The notes under the pieces were generated by a model that was not told the origin of the DNA, did not search any database, and saw only the letters and a program-made list of their open reading frames with translations. From Erinaceus europaeus (lineage: Eukaryota; Chordata; Mammalia; Eulipotyphla; Erinaceidae): DNA of 64,000 nt. Positions within the stretch are counted from its first letter, which is position 1. The number at the start of each line of letters is the position of its first letter. Positions 54,896 to 64,000 of the stretch are shown piece after piece. The stretch is taken from positions 81,078,570 to 81,142,569 of the forward strand of contig NC_080177.1 in NCBI RefSeq assembly GCF_950295315.1. The letters are read 5' to 3'. The position numbers were made by a program, and so were the translations under genes.

Positions 54896-54916
54896 TATAT
54901 ATATATATATATATTA
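54813..54916. repeat. (TA)n with symmetric hairpin arms
   Basis: TA runs bounded by 'gagtata…tatactc' and 'cacatat…atatgtg', giving two adjacent perfect inverted repeats, plus a short (CA)n. Confidence 0.9.
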
Positions 54917-54934
54917 CATATTTATTTTTGGCTA

Positions 54935-55172
54935 CCTTTATAGTTGAAGTTCAGTACTTAGTACTCAGAATGCACTGTTCCCAGTCATCATTTTTCCCCT
55001 CTGTTTTATTGATAGATACAGACAGAAATAGGGGAGTAGAAGGAAAGATAAATAGACATCTGTAGCATTGTTCCATAGCTCATGAAGCTTTTCCCCTTCA
55101 GGCAGGGATTAGGGACTTGGACCAGGGTACGAGAATAGGGTGACTCTTGCATTACTGGGTACACCACCAAAG
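54935..55172 (-). mobile_element. Old SINE-B with module, minus strand
   Basis: 'ttagtactcagaatgcactg' (module complement), then body and 'ttgcattactgggtacacca'. Confidence 0.65.
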
Positions 55173-56992
55173 GGTTTGCTTTGAGCATTTTGCAAATGCT
55201 TTAAATTCTTTCTATTTTCAAAACTTCACATTTTTTAATGTAATAAGTTAATTGTGGCTTCTTATCAGTCCATCAGATGAGAAACTATCGCCTAGCCTTA
55301 CTTTTTATTTTCTTTCTTTATTTTTTTTTATGGGGAGGTTAGTAGGTCAATTCTTCTACCTATTACAGTCTTTTCTATGGCTTCAAATACTGACACTTTC
55401 ACACACATATAATGTAACCCATCCTTGTGTCCTCAATATTCTTAACATATTGCAGCATCAATTCAGAGGTCAAAGCTTTTCACTAAATGTCCTAGGCTAA
55501 AAATACCACACCTCATTCATACTTTCCGTCACTTCAGTCTAGGTTGTATGAGATTTCACTCATCATCCCTCTCTGTGATGTTTCTACTGGCCTATGAGCA
55601 TGTGAAACCAAGTAATAGATTATCCAATACCATAATGCTTGGCGAGACAGGCATAGGACAATGTTGAGAGACATTTTGGTTCCTGAATCTAGAAAATAGA
55701 AGGGGGGAAATGGAGTTACTAGTCCCACAAACTTTTGAAACCTAGCCTAGCAACCTTCATTAGATATCAAGCCCACTGGTGGCCCTCTGTCTTTCCTCCT
55801 GTGTCAAATTTCCTTTCCATAAAAGTTTAGCAAATATTACTATCTGGGTAGGTGTGTCAGCATCTTTCTTGTCATTGACATTCAGAGGCAGAGGAGAAGC
55901 CTTCTTCCATTTCATATTCTCTTTGTCCCTTCAGGTGGAAGCTGATGGCATTTCTGTCGATGTAAAAGCCTTAAGGCTTTTGTGACTATCCTGCACTTGT
56001 CACAGATTTATATTAGCAAGAGGATTATTTTTCCTTTCTCCCTAGATAATTCCATCTCCGTTTTATTGATTATTATTATTTTGGCATCTACGAATCTGAC
56101 TGGAAAGCAACCCCCTCTAAGTTTCTATTATCCTATCTGGTTTAAGTGAGGTGTGTAGTCTACACTGTTTTCTCTGCAAATAGTAGTCCATGTCACTAAA
56201 TAACTCTGACTTTGGGATCTCCAATACAGGCAAAAGGTTGACCAGCTACACTCTTTGCTTTGTGTCTAGTGTGTGTTTCCTAAGGGTGAATCCTTTGATT
56301 CTGACAACTTTTGAAATCTGAATAGTCTGCTAATTTCTCAAATTATCAAGCTGTGGCTCTTTCTCATTTTACAATTCTTCCTTTGTCTTCTCACATTTCA
56401 CTGTATCAATAAGATAACCAAAATGTCTCTTTGTGATGCCTATAAGCCTTCTTCATTCTGAATATCTAAGCTTCCCACTTATAAATTATGCTTCCCACAT
56501 TATTGCAAGACACAATTGCACTAAGCTTTCTTCTACTATCCAACAAAGGTCCACCTCTCCTTTATTCTCTAATAATGTGTTTCTCCTTTCTTTTTTTCAG
56601 GCCTCCTTAGCAGTACCTTTCGTGTCTTACTCCCAACAGTTTGCTCATGGTTATTTAGCTATTCTCTAGGGCAGTTTAAATTTTGTTGACAGTGTTCCTC
56701 ACTTAATTACAAGCCTTCAACAACAGTCATTAACATACATATTTCTTTCAACAGTCTGTTCAGAGCAATCTAGATTTTTTTTTCTCTCATGTTCTTCACA
56801 ACAGACAGATGAGAGAAATATATTAAGAATTATAATTAAAGCCTGACACGTACTTTAGACTTCTCAAAATTCAGAAATTAACCTGTTGTGCTTATTTATG
56901 AAAAACTTTATAAAACATACTCATTCACTTTGGTGACCTACGTTAGATCCCCTGACCTTTAGCCAGTACGTTGATGGTAAGAATTTTCTTGG
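55173..56992. other. Unique sequence, no gene seen
   Basis: 1.8 kb. Several short frames on both strands lack support. Confidence 0.55.
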
Positions 56993-57178
56993 CAGGCCAA
57001 GTGATGGCACACTGGGTAGACTTTACGTGTTATCAGACTTAAGGGCAAGGCTTCAAGCCCCTGGTCTCCACCTGCAGGAGGGAAACTTCCTGAGCGGTGG
57101 AACAGTGCTAGAGGTCTCTCTCCTCTGTTTCTTTCTGTCTTGCTCTCTACTGAAAATGTATATTGGAAAAAAGGAAAA
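56993..57178 (+). mobile_element. SINE-B, diverged
   Basis: 'ggcaggccaagtgatggcac', B-box area 'gcttcaagcccctggtctcc', body and A-tail. Confidence 0.75.
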
Positions 57179-58019
57179 GATACGTTGCTTATTTCTGTAG
57201 TATTGAAGATGAACTTTTTATTGTTTTGACATAATAGAAATGTTTCTCTGTCCTTCATGACTTGCAGATGGAAATATGTAATATTTTAGAAGATTATTAT
57301 TAGTTATTAATCGATTTATCATTTATATTTTTTTACTATTATCAATATCTTGCCAACATCATTATTTTGATCGACTGAGGATTCAAGTCAAATATGGTTT
57401 CACTGCTCTCCATGCACTAGTTCATCACCTAACAAAAAGAGCGTATTCAATATCAGCCATTGATCCGCAGATCTACATGTCTGGATGTTTTATCATTGAG
57501 AGACGTACTTCAGGGCATATGTTTGCATGGGAGTATATCCATGTATATGCCAAACTCGATCCAAGTACATTTTTAACTTAATTATCTTATTCTGATGCCA
57601 GAAGTAGCTGCAGTCTTTCCAGTAGTAGCTTTATAGGAAGAAAACCAACATGATCAAGAGCATCCCCATTCTCAGCTGATTTGGGAAAGCAACATAAAGG
57701 TCTAGGCATTTTTATAGAATGCTATAGCCGTGTGAATAAAATTTAGAATCTCTCCTGCATCTTCAAAGGGACTGTGCTAAACTATCGGGGGGGGGGGGGC
57801 ACTGTGTTAGGTAAATCCCTCGAAGACTGGCACCAGACGGACAGACGGAGGAGTTGCTGGGGCTTCTCTACACTCTCACTCCCTCTCTTTTCCCTTCTCT
57901 CTCTAGCTAAGAGTATGTGAGTGTATATATATATATATATCCCAAAGGAGTGAAATCATGCATGTAAGAGGGCTCATCACTACAAAAGAAGAAAAAATAA
58001 TTTAACGTGAAAGGAAAGA
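57179..58019. other. Unique sequence with a G-run and (TA)n
   Basis: A G-run at 57785-57799 and (TA)n at about 57923-57940. No gene seen. Confidence 0.5.
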
Positions 58020-58330
58020 ATGGGGGCTGGGTGACGGTGCACCGAGTTAAGCGCACATCCGACGACGTTCAAGGACCCGCAGCAAGGGCCTGGGTTCGAG
58101 CCCCCACTCCCTGCCTGCAGAGGTGAAGCTTCAGGAGTGGTGAAGCAGGGCTTCAAGTGTTTCTCTTTCTCCCTTTGTATCTCCATCTCCCCTCTCAATT
58201 TCTGTATGTTCTGTCCAACAAAATGGAAAAAAAAATGGCCACCAATAAGAGTGGATTCGTAGGGCTGGCACCAAGACTCATGGAGAAACCTGGAGGATAA
58301 AAAAGAGGAAAAAAAAAGGAAAAGGAAAGA
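58020..58330 (+). mobile_element. SINE-B with 3' module
   Basis: Head 'ggggctgggtgacggtgcac', B box 'ggttcgagccc', body, and module 'gtggattcgtagggctggca'. Confidence 0.85.
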
Positions 58331-58422
58331 AAAGAAAGAGCTAGTACCACAGATATTTAAGTAGCATTCCCCTTTCTTTAAAAAAAAACAAACACTTCAT
58401 TTCATAGTACTCTTTTGTTTTA

Positions 58423-58700
58423 TTTATGTTCCTTTTTTTGCTGCCCTTATTGTTTTTCATTGTTGTTGTAGTTACTATTGTTATTGATGTTGTTGTTGTT
58501 AGATAGGGCAGAGAGACATGGAGAGAGGAGGGGAAGACAGAGAGGGGGAGAGAAAGACAGACACCTGCAGACCTGCTTCACCGCCTGTGAAGCGACTCCC
58601 CTGCAGGTGGGGAGCCGCGGGCTGGAACTGGGATCCTTCCACCTGTCCCTGAGCTTAGTGCCATGTGCATTTAACCCACTGCGCTACCGCCTGACTCCCC
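58423..58700 (-). mobile_element. SINE-A in the tail of the RPL10/SNORA70 retrocopy
   Basis: Complete. The target lies in A-rich tail sequence (TTTTGTTTTA on the left, TTTTTATTTTA on the right). Confidence 0.85.
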
Positions 58701-59077
58701 TTTTTATTTTAAAGCAGGATCTTGATTTATTGTCATTGATTAAGGGATACCTCTGAGGCTCTCAGGCGTGCAGGGCCCGCCACTTGTCCAGGGGACCTCA
58801 GTTGAGGACGTATTTGACTCCACAGCCTTCTGGGATGGGGTGCATTTCAGCTGCGATGTCTTCAAATTCATCTGCGTTAAACTTGGTGAAGCCCCACTTC
58901 TTGGAGATGCGGATTTTCTGGTGTCCCAGGAACTTGAACTTGGCCCTGTGCAGGGCCTCCATCACATGCTCCTAGTTCTGCAGCTCGGTGCAGATGGTCA
59001 TGATGACCTGGCCAGTGTGGACTCTGGCCACAGTGCCCTGGGGCTTTCCCAAAGCACCTCGAATCCCTGTCTGGAGC
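58701..59077 (-). pseudogene. RPL10: RPL10 (uL16) pseudogene, 3' exons
   Basis: The minus-strand reading contains [42 protein letters not shown] and GPLDKWRALHA, the C-terminal half of large-subunit ribosomal protein uL16. It starts at an exon boundary (59077) after a retained splice acceptor and ends at TGA 58762-58764. In-frame stops at 58972-58974 and 58798-58800 and several substitutions (for example CTEL for the conserved basic segment) show it is dead. The exons downstream of the snoRNA intron are joined without introns, as in spliced RNA. The poly(A) signal is at 58726-58731. Confidence 0.92.
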
Positions 59078-59130
59078 CTAAGGTTAGGGACAGCAGGAGG
59101 TCAGGCATAAAATGAACACAGAGCAGGAAG

Positions 59131-59267
59131 GGCTGTTTCCAGGGTCCCTCGCGCAGCCTATACAAGCAGTGGATGCATGCACTACTCAGGAGGCTGCTGT
59201 TTGCAGCCACTGCACATGCACACGGGGCGCCATGGGGAGGCCAGCACGGTCGGCTTAATTGGCTGCA
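59131..59267 (-). ncRNA. SNORA70: SNORA70 (U70) H/ACA snoRNA copy
   Basis: 137 nt on the minus strand beginning TGCAGCCAATTAAGCCGACC. H box ACAGCA lies at 59195-59200 between two hairpin-forming halves, and the ACA box (59134-59136) lies 3 nt before the end, the H/ACA layout. SNORA70 normally sits in an RPL10 intron, and here it is followed by RPL10 exons, which supports the name. The parent gene's copy directs pseudouridylation of rRNA. This retrocopy has no host promoter visible and its pairing loops differ from the human sequence as I recall it, so function is doubtful. Confidence 0.85.
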
Positions 59268-59280
59268 GACATTTCATAGT

Positions 59281-59510
59281 TTTCTGTAATGAAAATGATG
59301 GCAACCACATCAAAAACATGGACTCATTTTGACTTTTTCATTCAGGTTTTATATCTACTAGTAAATCCTTCAGAATAGGCTTTGTTGACTTCTGGCTCCT
59401 CTCTGTCATTGTGAACTGAACCACTGTCAACTTTTCATTTGTGTTATTCTAATAAGCTCCTGACCCACCTTTTTCATGTCACTCTTTTGCTTTATCTCTC
59501 TCTCTCTTTA
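59281..59510. other. Unique sequence
   Basis: No gene or repeat seen. Confidence 0.5.
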
Positions 59511-59773
59511 ATATTTGTTTATTCTCTTTTGTTGCCCTTGTGTTTTTTATTGTTGTTGTAGTTATTATTGTTGTTGTTATTGATGTCGTCATTGTTGGAT
59601 AGGACAGAGAAAAATGGAGAAAGGAGGGGAAGACTGGGAGAGAAAGACAGACACCTGCAGACCTGTGAAGCCTGTGAAGCAACTCCCTGTCAGGTGGGGA
59701 GCCGGGATCCTTATGCCAGTCCTTGAGCTTCCTGCCACTTGCACTTAACCTGCTGCGCTACTGCCTGACTCCC
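59511..59773 (-). mobile_element. SINE-A, minus strand
   Basis: T-rich tail complement, shortened body ('agacctgtgaagcctgtgaa' duplication) and head. CT-rich flanks on both sides may be the TSD. Confidence 0.85.
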
Positions 59774-59947
59774 TCTCTCTTTTTTTTTTAATCCACCTTC
59801 TCTGTGATCACTAGAGTTCTGTATTCTGCACTGAGTTATATAGGCTTATTCTGCTGCTTCTCTGCTCAACATCCTCCTGGCCTGTCATTTCACTTATGAT
59901 ACAGACAAAATCATTACCATGGAATCTTTGATTTTGTCCCTTTTGTT
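59774..59947. other. Unique sequence
   Basis: No gene seen. Confidence 0.5.
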
Positions 59948-59957
59948 TTCTCCTTAT

Positions 59958-60302
59958 CCTTTCTTTCTTTTTTTATTTTTGTTTTGCCTCCAGGGTTATC
60001 GCTGGGGCTTGGTGCTAGAACTCTGAATCCACTGCTCATGGAGGCCATTTTCCCATTTGTTGCCCTTGTTGTGATTGTTATTGTTGTTGTTGTTATAGCT
60101 GTTGTTATTGTTGGATAGGACAGAGAAATCGAGAGAGGAGTGTAAAACAGAGAGGGGGAGAGAAAGACACCTGCAGACCTGCTTCACCGCTTGTGAAGTG
60201 ACCCCCCTGCAGGTCGAGAGCAGGGGGCTCGAACCAGGATCCTTAGCCAGTCCTAGCACTTTGTGCCATGTGCGCTTAACCCGCTGTGCTATTGCCCAGC
60301 CC
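59958..60302 (-). mobile_element. SINE-A with 3' module and TSD
   Basis: TTCTCCTTAT (59948-59957) and TTCTCCTCAT (60303-60312) flank it. The module complement is 'cgctggggcttggtgctaga'. Confidence 0.9.
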
Positions 60303-60603
60303 TTCTCCTCATGCTTTACTACTGCACACATATCAGGTCCATCCATGTACAGTCTGTACAATCGCCCGTCACTATTTTACTGCCACTGTGACTGTCTAGT
60401 TATCTGTGGGACTTGTTCACTGATTTTCATGAGGTTTTTGTGCATATGTCACTTCAGTGAAGTTGCCCTTGGCTGCCTTAGAATTTTAGTAATCACAGAT
60501 TTTTCAGATTAATTTTTAGCTAATTTTTTTATGAATCATGACTTTCTAAATGATAATTTGCTTTGCTTGTTTATTTTATTATTTACATTTTTATTTTAGC
60601 TTG

Positions 60604-60609
<6 letters not shown>

Positions 60610-60651
<42 letters not shown>
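60610..60651. repeat. (GT)n microsatellite
   Basis: About 21 perfect GT units. Confidence 0.97.
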
Positions 60652-60653
<2 letters not shown>

Positions 60654-61420
60654 AATGTAAAATACATATCACCAGACAGTAAGCACATGGGGTTGACATA
60701 CTTGTTTCTTTTGCTCATGCTACCCCCAGTATCCACAGTATCTTGCTTAGAAGAGTGTCTGACACTAAGTTTTAGTTATCAACTTCTTGGATTTTCCCCA
60801 AATTCTTCAAAGAACAGTTAATAGTCACCCGTCACTTTATTACTTTGCAATAGTGAGCAAGAATCATGGTGATCATAATGTACTGATCTATTCATTTTCT
60901 TCTTTACATCTTTTTCTTATGAATGCTCCTTGGTCAGAATCCATGATCGTCTTTATGGTCAGAGTGCATAGTGTCTGACTTAGGAGGAGTATGAATATTA
61001 TTTATTAAAATAATCTTAAAATCTAAGTGGATATAGTAAGTAGGAGCTAATAATCAATGAGGAATTCTACATTTGAAAAGAGACAAAACTCTTTCATTGG
61101 AAAACTCAAGCTAGAGAATTCTTGAAGTTCTCTATTCAGCAAGAAAGCATCAGTAGCATTTTTGTAGCTAGAGAAGTTAGAATCAGGGAAGAGATTGTGA
61201 TGGATTATTCATTAGGCTAGCTGTTTGCAAATCCGGGAGCATGTAATAGACACACTCCTGAGCCCAACACACCACTTATTTATTTCTCATGTTAATGAGC
61301 AGGGGACAATCACTTAAACTGTTGGGGGAAATCTCTTCTTTTATAGATTACCTTCCAGAGAAGCATTTCTCAAAGTGTGAAGAAAATTTTGTTAATGGTT
61401 ATTGATGAGGTTAAGTGACA

Positions 61421-61425
<5 letters not shown>

Positions 61426-61458
<33 letters not shown>
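61426..61458. repeat. (CA)n microsatellite
   Basis: About 16 perfect CA units. Confidence 0.97.
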
Positions 61459-61459
<1 letters not shown>

Positions 61460-62879
61460 TTGTTAAGTTAGAGCCAGTGATTTCTCCAGCCTTTACTGTG
61501 TATTGTGATTTGCCAAGTAGTAGATACAGAAATTCATGTTCTTAAAAAGCTTTTGTTTATAGAACTCTTTTCATCTACTTGTTTCATGGGCACCTTCATT
61601 TTGAGACACTTTTCAGAAGTATCTCCATGAACAGTAAATCCTGATGTGACATGTGGGAAAAAAAAAAAGAAAAAAAATCAGATAGAGACCTTAGCTTTTG
61701 ATACCCTTCTGCAAAGGTTGACAGCGTGTACTGTGACAGTGTGACATCTTACCACACATTCTTTGAGTTCATAATTGTAAATCATAACACTCATTTGATT
61801 GATGTTTGATTATAGCAAACATATTTTTCCCCTTATGAAGATATGTTAGCTGAGATATCATAGGATGTTCAAAATTTCAGTTAAAGTGAGTTGTTCTGAG
61901 AAACTACTTTGGGGCCGCTACTTGAGAAACATCATTAGATTCTAAGGTATGAAACTACCATAATCATTTTACCAACTGCTGAAAGTTTCCTTGGACACTG
62001 GGACATGATCAAAGTGCTTTGTAAATGTGAAACCTTTTCGGGTAGCTATTTGGGACTATGTATTCTCATACGTCATTTGGTAGAGACTGTTTTTCTAAAA
62101 GGACATGATTTGTATCTGCAATGTTGCACAGGATGGCTCAGCAGCTGTGTGGAAAGCTGGCTGATTTCAAAGTGAACTCCAGCCTCATGATTGTCCAAGT
62201 TCCAAAATGGAACTGAGTGATTATAGTCTAGATATGTCAAGGGCTATAGACACATCGGCTCCAATGCCATTGTCCAATACTGCTGCCATCTATTAGACTT
62301 TAGTCTGTAAAGTTGAACATGTGGGGAAACAATTAGTTTGTTTCAACAAATATTTATTAAGCACCCATTATATTGCAAAATAGTTTGTTACAGGCTAATG
62401 CATTCACCTGAAACAAAATAAAAGTTTAAGAGTGTAAAGAGCAAAGCATTTGTTTAGCCAGCAAAATGGCTCCCTTCAATGCCACAGTAGTTCTATGTAG
62501 TAAACCATTATCCAAGTCCTATACATAGCAAGTCAAGGTAAGTGAAGGACTGTAATTGGGAAATAATTCAGTTCTGTTAGACTCCAAACATCCTACATCA
62601 ACTTCCCGTTTGATGATTTGGCATAGACAAGGCCAGTATGTAGTTTTGATAGGGATGGGTCATGACAGGCCTATGCCACTATTGTTGCAAGATTAATTTC
62701 CAATTGGAGATTCTGATCAAAACCAAAAAGTAAATAAAACTTTTATCTAATTCAGGTCTTAGGTGATTATGATTACTACCACTAATGCTGTTGCTGCTAT
62801 TTGTCATCTCCAGGGATGTGTTGCTCTGGAAAGACTTTAAGTTTTTTCTCAGACAGAAAGATAAAGTGAGATGCCACAG

Positions 62880-63085
62880 CACTGGGTTCTCCTTCAGTGT
62901 TCAGCTGGTCCGGGGCTTGAACTTGTGTTTATGCATACCATCCTGGTGCATGGTGGTGAAAAAGGACTTAAGTTGGGTGTGAGAGTGTTTCACAGACACC
63001 TTTCATGGTGAGATGAGAAGTTTTACCAGTGCGTCAACAACTTACTGTAAACCATCAACCACCCAATAATAAAAAAAAAAACAAG
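62880..63085 (+). mobile_element. Old L1 3' end
   Basis: 'gagtgtttcacagacacctt' and 'ctgtaaaccatcaaccaccc' then an A-rich tail, as at 47945-48265. Confidence 0.78.
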
Positions 63086-63203
63086 AAGACAATGAAAAAA
63101 TAAAAGCATATTTGAGCCCTACAGATTACCTGAGACTTTTTAATTAACTGTATCCCCCACCCCAACTTGTACAGTCAATTTAGAATTGATTGGATAAATA
63201 AGT

Positions 63204-63482
63204 GCATGAGAGGGCCTGGGGGGTGGTGCACTGGGATAAGCACACACAGTACGAAGTGTAAAGACCGGTGTCATGATCCCAGCTCGAGCCTCCAGCTCGC
63301 CACCTTAGTGGGGTTGCTTCACAAGTGGTGAAACAGGTCTGAAGATGGCTATTTTTTTCTTTTTCTCTATTTACCTTTCCTATTTCCCTCTGTCCTATTC
63401 AAAACATTGAAAAAAAAATGGCCACAGGAGCGGTGGATTCATAGTGCAGCCACCGAGCCCCAGGGATACTCCTGGAGACAAT
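63204..63482 (+). mobile_element. SINE (A/B intermediate) with 3' module and TSD
   Basis: ATAAATAAGT lies at 63194-63203 and 63483-63492. Head 'gggcctggggggtggtgcac' (B-like), body 'gtcctattcaaaac' (A-like), module 'gcggtggattcatagtgcag'. Confidence 0.88.
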
Positions 63483-63492
63483 ATAAATAAGT

Positions 63493-64000
63493 AAATCATT
63501 TCATGAAATAAGTATGCCTCATTTCTCAAAAAATTATAGGAAGTAAATGTAAGATTATCATTAGAGTTGGAGTGAGCCAACAGTGACTGGCGATCATGTA
63601 CCATTATAATGTTAACAGATGTTTCTTATACTTAGATTGATTTGATTCTTGTCCATAGATTGAGGAAATGGATGCTGTCCTCCCTTCTCCAGAAGACTGA
63701 TCCGATGGATCTTCTGAATGCTGAATATGGAATCAGGTAGGGACCACTCTCAAACACAGGACATATATCAAAAATATCTCTCTTATTCCAGCTGCTACTG
63801 GGTGCCCAATTCCAGTACACACTATTAGTGTTCCTCATGTCTTTTTCACTGTCTCCTGCTTTCCTGCCACAAGGTTTTCCTTAAAGTGCTGGAGAATTGT
63901 TCAACCTTGGTGTTTTCTGGAACCATAAAATCTCCTTGAGGATTCCTTACCCACAGGGGTCAGTATTTTGGTTGATAAAGGTCCAGTCTTCTTTCCACTG
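63493..64000. other. Unique sequence, no gene seen
   Basis: The 68-codon frame at 63632-63838 (minus) has no support. Confidence 0.5.

Larger units (their letters stand above)
58409..59269 (-). mobile_element. Retrocopy: SNORA70 + intron remainder + RPL10 3' exons
   Basis: CATTTCATAGT flanks the unit at 58398-58408 and 59270-59280. On the minus strand it runs: SNORA70, about 50 bp of intron ending in a splice acceptor (…cctaaccttag), RPL10 coding sequence, stop, 3'UTR with AATAAA and an A-rich tail. A SINE-A (58423-58700) sits in that tail. The 5' end lies 2 nt before the snoRNA start, so the template was a 5'-snoRNA-ended, polyadenylated RNA rather than mature mRNA. Confidence 0.87.
60313..62879. 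other. Mostly unique; two dinucleotide runs
   Basis: 2.5 kb with (GT)n at 60610-60651 and (CA)n at 61426-61458. 'tcaacaaatatttattaagc' near 62343 resembles an ancient mammalian repeat end (L2/MIR age). No gene seen. Confidence 0.55.

Noticed and set aside
58768..59115. 115-codon plus-strand open frame
   Set aside because: Antisense shadow of the RPL10 pseudogene.

Overview
The window is mammalian nuclear DNA, most likely from a hedgehog (Erinaceus or a close relative). The main reason is the very dense set of tRNA-derived SINEs, which match my recollection of the ERI families described from hedgehog. L1 LINEs, CpG-poor background, long microsatellites, LTRs and a ribosomal-protein retrocopy also fit. 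I see no intact host protein-coding gene or convincing host exon. The region reads as intergenic or intronic DNA built from retrotransposition, and almost every open frame lies in a repeat.

Layout. Bases 1-4660 hold SINEs and an old 5'-truncated L1 3' end. Bases 4661-13152 are one nested complex. A minus-strand L1-type element (5'UTR, ORF1, ORF2 cut off in early RT, unusual 3' module) is bracketed by a 15-bp target-site duplication (TSD). Inside it lie a full-length non-L1, Jockey/CR1-like LINE on the plus strand (5423-8501), a SINE (9046-9310) and a 153-bp 5'-truncated copy of the same Jockey-like LINE (12616-12768). A third, 24-bp copy lies at 43469-43492. Bases 13-24 kb hold SINEs, two related solo LTRs (one carrying a tRNA-Gly 5'-half-like segment) and fragments of the L1 3' module. 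Bases 24-37 kb hold more SINEs, L1 3' ends and microsatellites. Bases 42-52 kb hold many copies of the L1 3' module, one inverted by twin priming, one joined to an L1 5'UTR at a splice-like boundary, and a set of nested insertions. At 58409-59269 is a retrocopy made of SNORA70, the rest of its host intron and the downstream RPL10 exons, with its own TSD. The last 4 kb are mostly unique, with an L1 end and a SINE.

How the parts relate. L1 supplies the machinery for the SINEs, the 3'-module elements and the RPL10/SNORA70 copy: A-rich tails, 7-17 bp TSDs, 5' truncation and inversion are all visible. The Jockey-like LINE is a second, independent system with its own endonuclease and RT and an AAG-repeat tail instead of poly(A). 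It is the most unexpected content of the window, because the LINEs I know from placental mammals are L1 and RTE/BovB plus long-extinct L2 and CR1/L3.

Coordinates with a visible TSD are good to about a base. Edges of old repeats are good to about 10-30 bp. Repeat families are labelled A to E, X and Y here for convenience only.
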